From Bacteroidaceae bacterium (GTDB taxonomy: Bacteria; Bacteroidota; Bacteroidia; Bacteroidales; Bacteroidaceae), in the NCBI GenBank assembly GCA_017651245.1, contig JAGCDQ010000016.1, positions 1 to 64,000 of the forward strand: a stretch of 64,000 nucleotides of DNA. Direction: 5' to 3'. The position numbers and the translations under genes are program-made. Positions 33,813 through 45,618 of the stretch are shown in pieces. The notes below the pieces were generated by a model. That model was not told the DNA's origin. It saw only the letters and a program-made list of their open reading frames with translations, and made no database searches. Each line of letters opens with the position of its first letter. Position 1 is the first letter of the stretch.

Positions 33813-34756
33813 AGAAAGTATTGTATCCTATATTGGCGATTATCGTGTTTCTGGTGATGCAAGTGGTGGGTGCGCTGGTCATGGCGGTCATCTCCTTCAG
33901 CAAGAATCCGGATGTGTTCCTGACGCTTGCGAGGTCGGGAAACCAAGAGGCAATGATGACCTACATCATGATGGGCGACGCATTGGCTTGGGGACTCATC
34001 ATCAGCGACATCCTCACCATCGGCATTCTCGCCTTGTGCCGACTGGTGGATTGGAAATATGTGGTGAACTTCAAGATGATTGACTGGAAGGTCGGTCTCT
34101 TCGCCATCGTCGGAGCCATTTGTCTGATTTTCTACTCAGACATCCTTTCCGAAATGTTAGACCTCCCTGACGAGATGTCGAAAATCTTCGAAAGCATGTC
34201 CCTCACCGTGGTAGGCGCTTTGTCCATTGGTGTCATCGGTCCCATCGTGGAGGAGTTCGTCTTCCGTGAGGCATTGCTCGGCTCGATGCTGAGAGGAGGC
34301 ATGAATAAATGGGTGGCAATCACGGCAAGCGCATTGGTGTTTGGCATCATCCATTGGAACCCTGCACAGATTCCTTTTGCCACCATTATGGGTTTTGTTT
34401 TCGGTGTCATATACTATAAGACAGGAAATATCGTTATTCCAAGTATATTGCACATTCTGAACAACAGCACGGCTGTGGTGTTGATGCTGGTGATGGGTGA
34501 GGAAGCTCAGGATGCAAGTGTCACGGAATGGATTGGCGGACCTGTCTATGCCATGGGTATCTGCGCGCCCATCATTATCATCGGCGTCCTTTGGCTCAAA
34601 GCCTTCTGGCAGAAATATCAGAGCGAGCGTTTTGTCGACACACCGACAGCAGTCGTCGATCTGATTGAACCAACAGAAGCCATCGAACCAACAGGAATCA
34701 TCGAATCAACAGAACAAACAAATCAAATACCTATCAACAATGAAACAGTTCTTTAA
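33809..34756 (+). CDS. CPBP family intramembrane metalloprotease
   Basis: A 315-residue protein with about eight membrane helices. CPBP/Rce1 motifs are present: EEFVFRE with Glu148-Glu149 and Arg153, 'IIHWNPAQIPFATIMGFVFG' with His, and 'PSILHILNNSTA' with His/Asn. Such proteases cut substrate proteins inside membranes. The last 60 residues are a hydrophilic tail with repeated 'EPTEAIEPTGIIESTEQ'-like sequence that overlaps the sppA start; it looks like a low-complexity extension. The stop overlaps sppA by 17 bases. Confidence 0.9.
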   Translation: MKKVLYPILAIIVFLVMQVVGALVMAVISFSKNPDVFLTLARSGNQEAMMTYIMMGDALAWGLIISDILTIGILALCRLVDWKYVVNFKMIDWKVGLFAIVGAICLIFYSDILSEMLDLPDEMSKIFESMSLTVVGALSIGVIGPIVEEFVFREALLGSMLRGGMNKWVAITASALVFGIIHWNPAQIPFATIMGFVFGVIYYKTGNIVIPSILHILNNSTAVVLMLVMGEEAQDASVTEWIGGPVYAMGICAPIIIIGVLWLKAFWQKYQSERFVDTPTAVVDLIEPTEAIEPTGIIESTEQTNQIPINNETVL

Positions 34757-36524
34757 GTATGTATGCGCCACTGTCGTGGGCATCATTCTGGTGGTCGCCA
34801 TCGTCACCATCCTGTCCATCATGGGCCTTGTGGGCATGGCATCCATGGGCAGTGCCACTGCCAACGTGAAAGACAACAGCGTGCTGGTCATCCAGTTGGA
34901 GGGCAGCATCAACGAACGCAGCGAGGAGAATCCCTTCGGTGATTTGCTGGGCAATTCCGTGCTCACCGAGCAAGGTCTTGACGACATTCTCAATGCCATC
35001 GAGCGTGCCAAGACTGAACCGAAAGTGAAGGGCATTTACATCGAGGCAGGTGCATTCGCGGGAGCCATGCCTGCCACCTTGCAGAGCATCCGCAAGGCAC
35101 TGGAGGACTTCAAGAAGGAAGGCAAGTTCATCGTTGCCTATGGCGACGAGTACACGCAGGGTGCATATTACCTCTGCTCCACAGCCGACTCACTGATTGT
35201 CAATCCGCAGGGAGTCATCGAGTGGAGCGGTCTGAGCAGCACCGTCACCTACTACAAGGACCTGCTTGAGAAAGTGGGCGTGGACATGCAGGTGGTGAAG
35301 GTGGGCACCTACAAGAGTGCCGTCGAGCCCTACCTCCTCTCCGAGATGAGCGATGCCAACCGTGAGCAGATTGAGACCTACGACCGTGAAATCTGGAACG
35401 AAATCACCAAGGCAGTGAGCAAGAGCCGAGGCATCAGCGAGGCAAAGCTCAACGAACTCGCCGACTCCATGATTCTCCTAAGCGAAGCCTCGCTCTACAA
35501 GAAGGAGAAGCTCGCGGACAAGCTCGCCTACAGCGACGCCGTGAAGCAGACCATCGCCAACATGATGAAGGTGGACAGTCCCGACGACTACAACACCATC
35601 TCCGTCAAGGACCTCGCCGGCATCTCTGCCAACCAGCCCAAGGGCTTCAGCGGCAACGTCGTGGCGGTCTATTATGCCGTGGGCGACATCGTGGAGATAT
35701 CAACCAGCGACTGGAACTACTCGCCCGAAATCGTGAGCAAGAAGGTGTGTAAGGACCTGGAGAAACTTGCCAACGACGACGACGTGAAGGCAGTCGTCCT
35801 GCGAGTCAACTCCGGCGGCGGTTCAGCCTTTGCCAGCGAACAGATATGGCATGAGGTCATGGACATCAAGGCAAAGAAGCCCATCGTCGTGAGCATGGGC
35901 GATATGGCGGCTTCGGGTGGCTACTACATCAGCTGCGCAGCCGACTACATCTATGCCGAGCCCACCACCATCACAGGCTCCATCGGCATCTTCGGCATGT
36001 TCCCCAATGCAGGCGAACTACTGAACGACAAGCTCGGCGTGCACTTCAACACCGTGAAGACCAACGAGCATGCCGACTTCGGCGACATCTCCCGACCCTT
36101 CACCGAGCAGGAGCGTGCCATTGCCCAGCGCTACATCAACAACGGCTACGAGCTCTTCACCCGCCGTTGTGCCGATGGTCGCAAGATGAAGCAAGACGAC
36201 ATTAAGAAGATAGGCGAAGGACGCGTGTGGACAGGCATCCACGCCAAGCAGATCGGACTTGTGGACGAGCTGGGCGGTCTCGACAAAGCCATCGCCAAGG
36301 CCAAGCAGCTTGCCAAGCTCGACGAGGCATCCGTCATGAACTACCCCGCCAAGGGCACCATCCTCGACCAACTCCTGGAGGAGATGCAGGGCTCAAGCTA
36401 CGCAGACAAACAGCTCAAGCAGACCCTCGGTGAGTACTATCCCCTCTGGGCAGACCTCAAGAACTTGCATCAGAAGACGGGCATCCAGGCCTCCCTTCCC
36501 TACCGTTTGAAGTTCAGACTCTGA
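34740..36524 (+). CDS. sppA: Signal peptide peptidase SppA, 67K type
   Basis: A 594-residue membrane-anchored protease with one N-terminal helix (about 8-38), followed by two tandem peptidase S49 domains. The catalytic pair is Lys192 in GTYKSAVEPY (first domain) and Ser392 in 'GDMAASGGYYISCAAD' (second domain), as in E. coli SppA (Lys209/Ser409). It degrades cleaved signal peptides. ATG 34740 begins 'MKQFFKYVCATVVG', which fits the anchor; the frame is open to 34665 but that part overlaps the CPBP tail. It is the last gene of the operon. Confidence 0.95.
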   Translation: MKQFFKYVCATVVGIILVVAIVTILSIMGLVGMASMGSATANVKDNSVLVIQLEGSINERSEENPFGDLLGNSVLTEQGLDDILNAIERAKTEPKVKGIYIEAGAFAGAMPATLQSIRKALEDFKKEGKFIVAYGDEYTQGAYYLCSTADSLIVNPQGVIEWSGLSSTVTYYKDLLEKVGVDMQVVKVGTYKSAVEPYLLSEMSDANREQIETYDREIWNEITKAVSKSRGISEAKLNELADSMILLSEASLYKKEKLADKLAYSDAVKQTIANMMKVDSPDDYNTISVKDLAGISANQPKGFSGNVVAVYYAVGDIVEISTSDWNYSPEIVSKKVCKDLEKLANDDDVKAVVLRVNSGGGSAFASEQIWHEVMDIKAKKPIVVSMGDMAASGGYYISCAADYIYAEPTTITGSIGIFGMFPNAGELLNDKLGVHFNTVKTNEHADFGDISRPFTEQERAIAQRYINNGYELFTRRCADGRKMKQDDIKKIGEGRVWTGIHAKQIGLVDELGGLDKAIAKAKQLAKLDEASVMNYPAKGTILDQLLEEMQGSSYADKQLKQTLGEYYPLWADLKNLHQKTGIQASLPYRLKFRL

Positions 36525-36574
36525 CACAAAAAAGAACCAAAAGAATTATACTTCAATACTACCCTTGGGAACAG

Positions 36575-36673
36575 GACTCAATTGGAACTCGATTGGAACT
36601 CAATTAGAACTCGATTGGAACTCAATTAGAACTCGATTGGAACTTGATTAGAACTCAATTGGAATTTAATCGG
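36575..36673 (+). repeat. Tandem array of nine 11-bp units after sppA
   Basis: Nine consecutive 11-base units alternate between AACTCAATTGG, AACTCGATTGG and AACTCAATTAG; the first is GACTCAATTGG, the last AATTTAATCGG. The array covers most of the 250-base gap between sppA and the bidirectional terminator. It is not CRISPR-like, since there are no spacers. No coding potential is evident. Confidence 0.92.
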
Positions 36674-36713
36674 AAACCGAATGTTTTCAAGGAAAAAGAT
36701 TGTCTTATACCAC

Positions 36714-36749
36714 AAGAGCCCGTGCAACGCAATGGCTGCACGGGCTCTT
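36714..36749. terminator. Strong bidirectional terminator
   Basis: A 13-bp stem AAGAGCCCGTGCA/TGCACGGGCTCTT surrounds a 10-base loop, with A-rich and T-rich flanks for both directions. It separates sppA (plus) from the secreted protein gene (minus). Confidence 0.9.
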
Positions 36750-36774
36750 TCATTATCTTTTACAATCCTACTTC

Positions 36775-38361
36775 CTAACGAATGATATATCGCTTGCCGT
36801 CTTTCACGTACACGCCGGGTGCAGTGGGCTTGCCCTCCAGCTGCATGCCAGTGAGGGTGTACCATGCACCGTCGGTGTCGGAGGCTGTGATGCCCTCAAT
36901 GGCAGTGTTTTTAGGTTGAAGGGTGCAGTATTTAATTTCTTGTTGGTTGTCCATGTCCCAACCGGAAGTCACCACATCCTCCAAATTGGAGCTGATGGTG
37001 ACGGTGCCGCAAGTGCCTTCAGAACCTTCGCCAATGTAGACTCCAGCCATGCCTGAATAGTGAGCTACGACCTTGGTGATGCCGTCGGTGATGGTGATGT
37101 TGCCGCAGGAGCCTTGATAGCCACTGCCGATGCTGGCACCACCCATGCCTCCACGTGCCTCAACTGTGCCGCCGCTGATGGTAATGTTGCCACAGGAGCC
37201 TTGATAGCCACTGCCAATGCCGGCACCAACCATGTCTCCTACAGCAAAGATGTCGCCGTCCTCGATGACGATGTCGCCACAGTCCTGCTGATTGGCACCG
37301 CCAATGCTGGTACTATTGCCTATAGTTTTGGCTGTAAGAGAGCCGCTGCCCTTGATGGTGAGTGTCGTGCCCTGAGGACCCGCCTGAATGGCGGGATACA
37401 TGCCCATGATTGAGGTCACATAATTCTCGCCTTCAAGGATGATGGTAGCGTTGCCCAGACAGGTGATGCCCGGGCAGGAGAAGAGTATAACAGCATTGTC
37501 GAAGTTTTTGTGGTCGAAGGAGAAGTCCTTGAGCGTGACGGTGGCTCCGTCTGCAATCTTGATGCAAGTTGGAGCGTCAATCTCACCGGTGAGCACATCA
37601 CCATCCATCAAAATTTGTTCGGTCACAGTCACAGGAGGAGTGGTTGGCAGTTCAGCGTCGTAGGAGCCGATGCCATAGATGTTGAAGTGGTAATCACCTG
37701 GTTCGGACTGCACTTTGAACTTGATGCAAACGAGTTGACTGGCAGCCTCCTCACCGCTGACCTTCGTTGTGCCCTTGTACCAATCGGGCTGCTTGATGTC
37801 TGACCAACGGACACGCACCACATTGCCTGTGGTAGACGAAGGAAGAGTCACAAAGGGATTTGCATATGCAATCGTAGCGTCCACATCACCTAAACCCAAC
37901 TCGAGAGTAGCGTCCACATCGCAGGTGTAGGCAATGGCAATGCCTTCCCAAGCTGAGGCGTCGGCTGGCTCAGGGTCACCATCTTGACCCTCTCCTGCCA
38001 CATTGAAGCCAACACCTACGAATGGAGTATAGGGGTTGTATTCTAATTTAAGTGTTCCATCGCCAAGCGCAGCTGTTGCGCTGATACCTCCACAGGCTTT
38101 GACAACGGGAGCAAATAAACAGGGATCATCGTAATCAAGTTCCACACCCCAAACCACTTTTGAATTTCCGCCATCGCCATTGTCGCTATACGAAAACCAA
38201 TGACCAGACGTTCCACTGCCGTTGTCGAGTCCTGTGTTAACTTGCTCTACGCCTTCTGAGCCAATCCATACAAACTGTGCCCACGCCGTCGCAGTCGTGA
38301 GCACCAGCAAGAGCAGTGTCATTACAGCCCTTGACCAAATCTCTGAAAAAATCTTTGTCAT
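36775..38361 (-). CDS. Secreted Gly-rich repeat protein with C-terminal sorting-like tail
   Basis: A 528-residue exported protein (signal to about residue 28, 'TTATAWAQ'). Residues about 30-245 look like a beta-sandwich. Residues about 250-470 are beta-solenoid-like: 'TVTLKDFSFDHKNFDNAVI', then ~30-residue repeats such as CGNITISGGTVEARGG and GIGSGYQGSCGNI, seen three to four times. This resembles carbohydrate-binding beta-helix domains (Cthe_2159-like), which I cannot confirm. The C-terminal 32 residues, 'DGAWYTLTGMQLEGKPTAPG' and on to 'KRYIIR', match the tails of Prevotella secreted proteins (type IX-like sorting signal). A weak promoter stands at 38406. Confidence 0.75.
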   Translation of the reverse strand: MTKIFSEIWSRAVMTLLLLVLTTATAWAQFVWIGSEGVEQVNTGLDNGSGTSGHWFSYSDNGDGGNSKVVWGVELDYDDPCLFAPVVKACGGISATAALGDGTLKLEYNPYTPFVGVGFNVAGEGQDGDPEPADASAWEGIAIAYTCDVDATLELGLGDVDATIAYANPFVTLPSSTTGNVVRVRWSDIKQPDWYKGTTKVSGEEAASQLVCIKFKVQSEPGDYHFNIYGIGSYDAELPTTPPVTVTEQILMDGDVLTGEIDAPTCIKIADGATVTLKDFSFDHKNFDNAVILFSCPGITCLGNATIILEGENYVTSIMGMYPAIQAGPQGTTLTIKGSGSLTAKTIGNSTSIGGANQQDCGDIVIEDGDIFAVGDMVGAGIGSGYQGSCGNITISGGTVEARGGMGGASIGSGYQGSCGNITITDGITKVVAHYSGMAGVYIGEGSEGTCGTVTISSNLEDVVTSGWDMDNQQEIKYCTLQPKNTAIEGITASDTDGAWYTLTGMQLEGKPTAPGVYVKDGKRYIIR

Positions 38362-38405
38362 GATGTATAAATAATAAATAGTAATGAATGTTTAGTTTTC
38401 GCCTG

Positions 38406-38413
38406 CAAAGGTA
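38406..38413 (-). promoter_or_regulatory. -7 promoter box of the repeat protein gene
   Basis: TACCTTTG on the minus strand, about 45 bases upstream of ATG 38361. The triplet 20 bases further upstream is ATG rather than TTG, so the -33 element is weak. Confidence 0.5.
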
Positions 38414-38484
38414 CGATTTTCTCTCCACAACACCATACATCTCCCCCATTATTTTCCGTTTTTTCCGTAAAGGGACGATGCCCC

Positions 38485-38530
38485 CATAAAAAAGGCAAGG
38501 GGTCAAGCTGATAGCCTTGACCCCCTGCCT
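38485..38530 (-). terminator. Terminator of the beta-galactosidase gene
   Basis: On the minus strand AGGCAGGGGGTCAAGGC pairs with GCTTGACCCCTTGCCT with small mismatches, followed by TTTTTT. It starts 20 bases after the stop at 38551. Confidence 0.88.
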
Positions 38531-38550
38531 AAAATTACGAAGTACTTTTT

Positions 38551-41730
<3,180 letters not shown>

Positions 41731-41845
41731 TCATACATTTTATAAAAAGTGAGTTTTAAGTTTCTTTCTATCTATTATCTTTTATTTATCCTTTCTATCG
41801 AACCGTTCTATCCTCACAACGAAAATCGCCAAGTGCATGGGCTTG

Positions 41846-42319
41846 CTATTCGTGGTGATAGGGCTCGCCTCGCATGATGGTCATCGCCCGATAGAGTTGT
41901 TCCACGAAGATAAGCCGCACCATCTGATGCGAGAATGTCATCTTGGAAAGTGAGAGCTTCCCTTTTGCCCGCTCATACACATCTGGCGAAAAACCGTAAG
42001 GACCTCCGATAATGAAGACCAACCGCTTGCTCACCGTCTGCATCTTCTGCTCCATGTATGCCGAGAACTCCACGCTCCGCAATTCCTTGCCGTGCTCGTC
42101 CAACAGCACCACATGATCTCCCCCTTGCAACTGCTTCAGGATGAGTTCTCCTTCCTGCTGTTTCTGCTGTTCAGAGGAAAGACTTTTGGTGTTCTTCAAC
42201 TCAGAAATGGTGATAATTTCGAAGTTGATGTAATGCTTTAATCGAGAAGCGTAGTCATCCACTAAATCAACAAAATGCCGATTCACAGTCTTTCCGACCA
42301 ATACCAATGCCACTTTCAT
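41846..42319 (-). CDS. rlmH: 23S rRNA pseudouridine-1915 N3-methyltransferase RlmH
   Basis: A 157-residue SPOUT methyltransferase. 'LDEHGKELRSVEFSAYM' (about residues 74-90), 'VFIIGGPYGFSPDVYERAKGKLSLSKMTFSHQMVRLIFVEQLYRA' with the GGP(Y/F)G loop of the AdoMet trefoil knot, and the end 'GEPYHHE' are all conserved. It methylates helix 69 of 23S rRNA after ribosome assembly. It lies 9 bases after the Rel gene, on the same transcript. Confidence 0.96.
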   Translation of the reverse strand: MKVALVLVGKTVNRHFVDLVDDYASRLKHYINFEIITISELKNTKSLSSEQQKQQEGELILKQLQGGDHVVLLDEHGKELRSVEFSAYMEQKMQTVSKRLVFIIGGPYGFSPDVYERAKGKLSLSKMTFSHQMVRLIFVEQLYRAMTIMRGEPYHHE

Positions 42320-42328
42320 ATTTCACCC

Positions 42329-44551
42329 TTATCTTGTCACAGATTTCACACCCTTCACGGTACTCAGTTTTTTGATGAGTTGCGTGAGCTGATTCTGGTC
42401 ATCAATCATCACCGTCAACTGACCCGAAAAGAGTCCGTCTTCCGAGGATTGGATGCTCAGACCACGCATCATCACATTCTTCTCCTTGTTCAGAATGGAA
42501 GTGATGTTGCTGACGATGCCTATGTCGTCGTGCCCCACCACATGGAGCGTCACAGAATACTGTTTCGAGCCCTTTCCTGCCCATCGGGCACGCAGCACAC
42601 GATAGCCCATCCGTTCCCGTAACAGCTGTGCATTGGGACAATCCTTGCGATGCACCTTGATGCCCCGATTCACGGTGACAAAGCCAAACACGTCATCGCC
42701 ATAAATCGGGTTGCAGCATTTGGCAAGACTATAATCAACACCCTTCAGGTTGTTGTCCAACACCAGCACGTCGGCATTGCCCTGCGCATGGTCATCCGCC
42801 ACATTCGCCACATAATTACCTGCACTACGCTGTTCTGTGGAAAAGGCATTTGGATTGGCATCCCGTTCCTGCAATTCCTGATACTGCTCGATGACCGTGT
42901 TCACGTCCAACACTTCCTCGGCAATCGCCTTGTAGAACTCCGACACATGCTTGTAGCCCATCCGTTTGAGCAGACGCATCATGACAGACTCATCTGGCTC
43001 TATCTTCTTGTTCTTGAACTTCCGCTCCAATGCCTCCTTTGCGAAAGTGGACACCTGCATTTCTTGCTCGGTGAGCGACTGACGTATCTTTGCCCTTGCC
43101 TTGGGGGTGACGGCAATATTCAACCAGTCGCGCTTTGGCTGCTGCTTCTGCGAAGTGAGGATTTCCACCTGATCGCCACTCTGCAACTTCGTTCCGATAG
43201 GCACGTTCTTGCCATTTACCTTACCACCCGTGCAATGAGCACCCACGTTGGTGTGTATCTGGAAAGCAAAGTCCAGCACAGTCGCTCCCTTCGGCAATTT
43301 GAAGAGATCGCCCTTCGGCGTGAACACAAACACTTCGTCGCTATACAGATCCACTTTGAATCGGTCCATCAACCGCTCATCGCTCTCCACCTCATGATTC
43401 TCCAACGCCGAACGAATATCCTGCAACCAATCCTCCAGCTTTCCGCCACTATCTTTCACGCCCTTGTATCGCCAGTGGGCCGCCAGACCTCTCTCTGCAA
43501 TCTCGTCCATTCGTTCCGTACGAATCTGAATCTCCACCCATTTGCCCTCTGGACCCATCACCGTGATGTGCAACGACTCATAACCATTCGATTTCGGCAC
43601 ACTCAACCAGTCCCTCATTCGCTTGGGATTGGGCCGGTACATGTCGGTCACGATGCTGAACACCTGCCAGCAATCCTGTTTCTCCCTCTCTGGTGCAGAG
43701 TCCAAGATGACACGGATGGCAAAGAGGTCATAAATGCCCTCAAACAGGCACTTTTGCTTGAGCATCTTCTGCCAGATGGAATGGATGGACTTGGTACGTC
43801 CCTTGATGTGGAACTTCAATCCCGCCTCTTTCAGTTTTTCTTCCACAGGCGCAATGAATCGGGCGATGTAGAGGTCGCGCGCCTTTCGGGTGGCACTCAA
43901 CTTCTCCTTAATCATATAATAGACATCTGGCTCCAAATACTTCAGAGATAAATCCTCCAATTCACGTTTGATCAGATACAAGCCCAACTTATGTGCCAAT
44001 GGAGCATACAAATGCGATGCCTCCATCGCAACACGTCGCCGTTCCTCCTCTTCTCCCTTATCCTTGATTTGGCGCATCAGATTCACCCTGTCAGCAATGA
44101 TGATGAAAATGACGCGCATATCCTCTGCGAACGAAAGCAGCAGGTCTCGGAAATTCTCCGTCTCGATGGAAGGATTCTTGGCATATAGTTTCTGCACACG
44201 CAGAATGCCATGAATGATGTGTGCCACATCTTCACCAAACTCAAGCTTTACCTCCTCCATGCTGACCGCACCTGTCGATACACAATCATGCAGCAAAATA
44301 CTGATGATGGACGCACGATTCAGTCCTATCTCCTCTGCCGTGATGACCGCAGTCTGCAAGTCGAAAAGAATCGGGTTCAGACCAAACTGGTCGCGATGCA
44401 ACTGAGCCGTCTCAACCGCACGAAACAGGATCTCCTTCACCCTGTAAAAATCTTCAGGATTCAGTACATCCATCACCAACGATTGCAACCGCTTCACCGT
44501 CTCCACCAGCAGTTCCCTTTCCTCATCCTTTATCGTAGCAATATTCTCCAT
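42329..44551 (-). CDS. rel: RelA/SpoT family (p)ppGpp synthetase, hydrolase site degenerate
   Basis: A 740-residue long RSH protein: HD region (about 30-180), synthetase (about 225-340; 'GRTKSIHSIWQKMLKQ', 'VPKSNGYESLHITVMGP', 'VEIQIRTERMDEIAERGLAAHW'), TGS (about 385-445), helical and CC/zinc-finger-like region, and C-terminal ACT ('VTLHVVGHDDIGIVSNITSIL'). The HD region keeps His88-Asp89 but has Ser92-Thr93 in place of the catalytic ED pair, and lacks the RxxGxPY and HP motifs (DQFGLNP, LFD here). So synthesis is likely retained while ppGpp hydrolysis is probably lost, as in RelA; another gene must supply the hydrolase. Confidence 0.9.
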   Translation of the reverse strand: MENIATIKDEERELLVETVKRLQSLVMDVLNPEDFYRVKEILFRAVETAQLHRDQFGLNPILFDLQTAVITAEEIGLNRASIISILLHDCVSTGAVSMEEVKLEFGEDVAHIIHGILRVQKLYAKNPSIETENFRDLLLSFAEDMRVIFIIIADRVNLMRQIKDKGEEEERRRVAMEASHLYAPLAHKLGLYLIKRELEDLSLKYLEPDVYYMIKEKLSATRKARDLYIARFIAPVEEKLKEAGLKFHIKGRTKSIHSIWQKMLKQKCLFEGIYDLFAIRVILDSAPEREKQDCWQVFSIVTDMYRPNPKRMRDWLSVPKSNGYESLHITVMGPEGKWVEIQIRTERMDEIAERGLAAHWRYKGVKDSGGKLEDWLQDIRSALENHEVESDERLMDRFKVDLYSDEVFVFTPKGDLFKLPKGATVLDFAFQIHTNVGAHCTGGKVNGKNVPIGTKLQSGDQVEILTSQKQQPKRDWLNIAVTPKARAKIRQSLTEQEMQVSTFAKEALERKFKNKKIEPDESVMMRLLKRMGYKHVSEFYKAIAEEVLDVNTVIEQYQELQERDANPNAFSTEQRSAGNYVANVADDHAQGNADVLVLDNNLKGVDYSLAKCCNPIYGDDVFGFVTVNRGIKVHRKDCPNAQLLRERMGYRVLRARWAGKGSKQYSVTLHVVGHDDIGIVSNITSILNKEKNVMMRGLSIQSSEDGLFSGQLTVMIDDQNQLTQLIKKLSTVKGVKSVTR

Positions 44552-44591
44552 ATCAGCGTGGTTTTATCATTCATTGAAACAAAAACAGCGG

Positions 44592-44599
44592 CAAAGATA
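44592..44599 (-). promoter_or_regulatory. -7 promoter box of rel
   Basis: TATCTTTG on the minus strand, 41 bases upstream of ATG 44551. A TTG box at the usual distance is absent. Confidence 0.45.
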
Positions 44600-44622
44600 A
44601 TCATTTTTATATGAAAAATCCT

Positions 44623-44630
44623 TACCTTTG
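44623..44630 (+). promoter_or_regulatory. -7 promoter box of the amidase gene
   Basis: TACCTTTG, 21 bases before ATG 44652. No TTG lies 20 bases upstream. The box overlaps the extended open frame, which supports the start at 44652. Confidence 0.5.
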
Positions 44631-44651
44631 CAAAAAGAAATCATTTTTCCC

Positions 44652-45527
44652 ATGAAAATAGGCATCATACAACACAAATGTGTGGAGGAAGTCGAGAAGA
44701 ACCTATCGCACATAGAAAAAGGCATCAGAGAAGTTGCCCGACAGGGAGCGCAACTCGTCGTATTGCAAGAACTACACAACTCACTCTACTTCTGCCAAAC
44801 AGAAAACACCAACCACTTTGACTTGGCAGAGACCATTCCCGGACCTTCCACTGAACGTTTCGGAAAATTGGCAAAGGAACTGAACATTGTCATCGTCGCC
44901 TCCCTCTTTGAGCGACGTGCCATGGGACTTTACCATAACACAGCCGTTGTCATCGAAAAAGATGGCACCATCGCAGGAAAATACCGCAAAATGCACATTC
45001 CTGACGACCCAGCCTATTATGAGAAATTCTATTTCACCCCTGGCGACCTCGGTTTCCATCCTATCAAAACCAGTGTGGGCGTTCTTGGTGTGCAGGTATG
45101 CTGGGATCAATGGTATCCAGAAGGTGCACGTCTCATGGCTTTACAAGGAGCAGACCTTCTCATCTATCCCACTGCCATCGGCTACGAATCTTCTGATACG
45201 CCCGAGGAACAAGAACGTCAACGTGAAGCATGGATAACGGTGCAACGTGGTCATGCTGTTGCCAATGGACTTCCTGTCATTACCGTCAATCGAACAGGCC
45301 TCGAACCCGATCCGTCCCATCAAACCAACGGCATCCAATTCTGGGGCAGCAGCTTCGTGGCAGGTCCCCAAGGCGAGATCATCTACCAAGCATCTAAAGA
45401 TGAAGAGGCAGTAGCCGTCATTGATATTGACATGCGGCGCAGTGAGAATGTTCGCCGCTGGTGGCCCTTCCTCCGTGACCGTCGTATCGAAGAATACAAA
45501 GGACTCACCCAACGATTCATCGATTGA
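44652..45527 (+). CDS. aguB: N-carbamoylputrescine amidase-like carbon-nitrogen hydrolase
   Basis: A 291-residue nitrilase-superfamily amidohydrolase. The catalytic Glu-Lys-Cys triad is seen in 'VVLQELHNSLYF' (Glu), 'GKYRKMHIPDD' (Lys) and 'VQVCWDQWYPEGARLMALQGAD' (Cys). The whole sequence is strongly like AguB, which releases CO2 and NH3 from N-carbamoylputrescine in agmatine degradation to putrescine. The usual partner agmatine deiminase is not in this window. The start at 44652 was chosen because the -7 box lies just upstream of it. Confidence 0.9.
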   Translation: MKIGIIQHKCVEEVEKNLSHIEKGIREVARQGAQLVVLQELHNSLYFCQTENTNHFDLAETIPGPSTERFGKLAKELNIVIVASLFERRAMGLYHNTAVVIEKDGTIAGKYRKMHIPDDPAYYEKFYFTPGDLGFHPIKTSVGVLGVQVCWDQWYPEGARLMALQGADLLIYPTAIGYESSDTPEEQERQREAWITVQRGHAVANGLPVITVNRTGLEPDPSHQTNGIQFWGSSFVAGPQGEIIYQASKDEEAVAVIDIDMRRSENVRRWWPFLRDRRIEEYKGLTQRFID

Positions 45528-45579
45528 CAAAAAAGAAGTCACAACAATAGCAAAAAAGCTCTATTTTTACAATAAAAAT

Positions 45580-45618
45580 GTGTGGTTTCGTGCTAAAAAA
45601 GTGTCGAAACCACACTTT
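45580..45618 (+). terminator. Intrinsic terminator after the amidase gene
   Basis: GTGTGGTTTCG and CGAAACCACAC form a perfect 11-bp stem around a 14-base loop, followed by TTTATG. It separates the amidase from the arabinose operon. Confidence 0.75.

Noticed and set aside
36575..36673. Possible CRISPR array
   Set aside because: Units are 11 bases and follow directly without spacers, and no cas gene is in the window.
42650..43951. Plus-strand open frame of 433 codons antisense to rel
   Set aside because: The minus strand codes for the complete synthetase, TGS and ACT domains; the plus reading has no family features.
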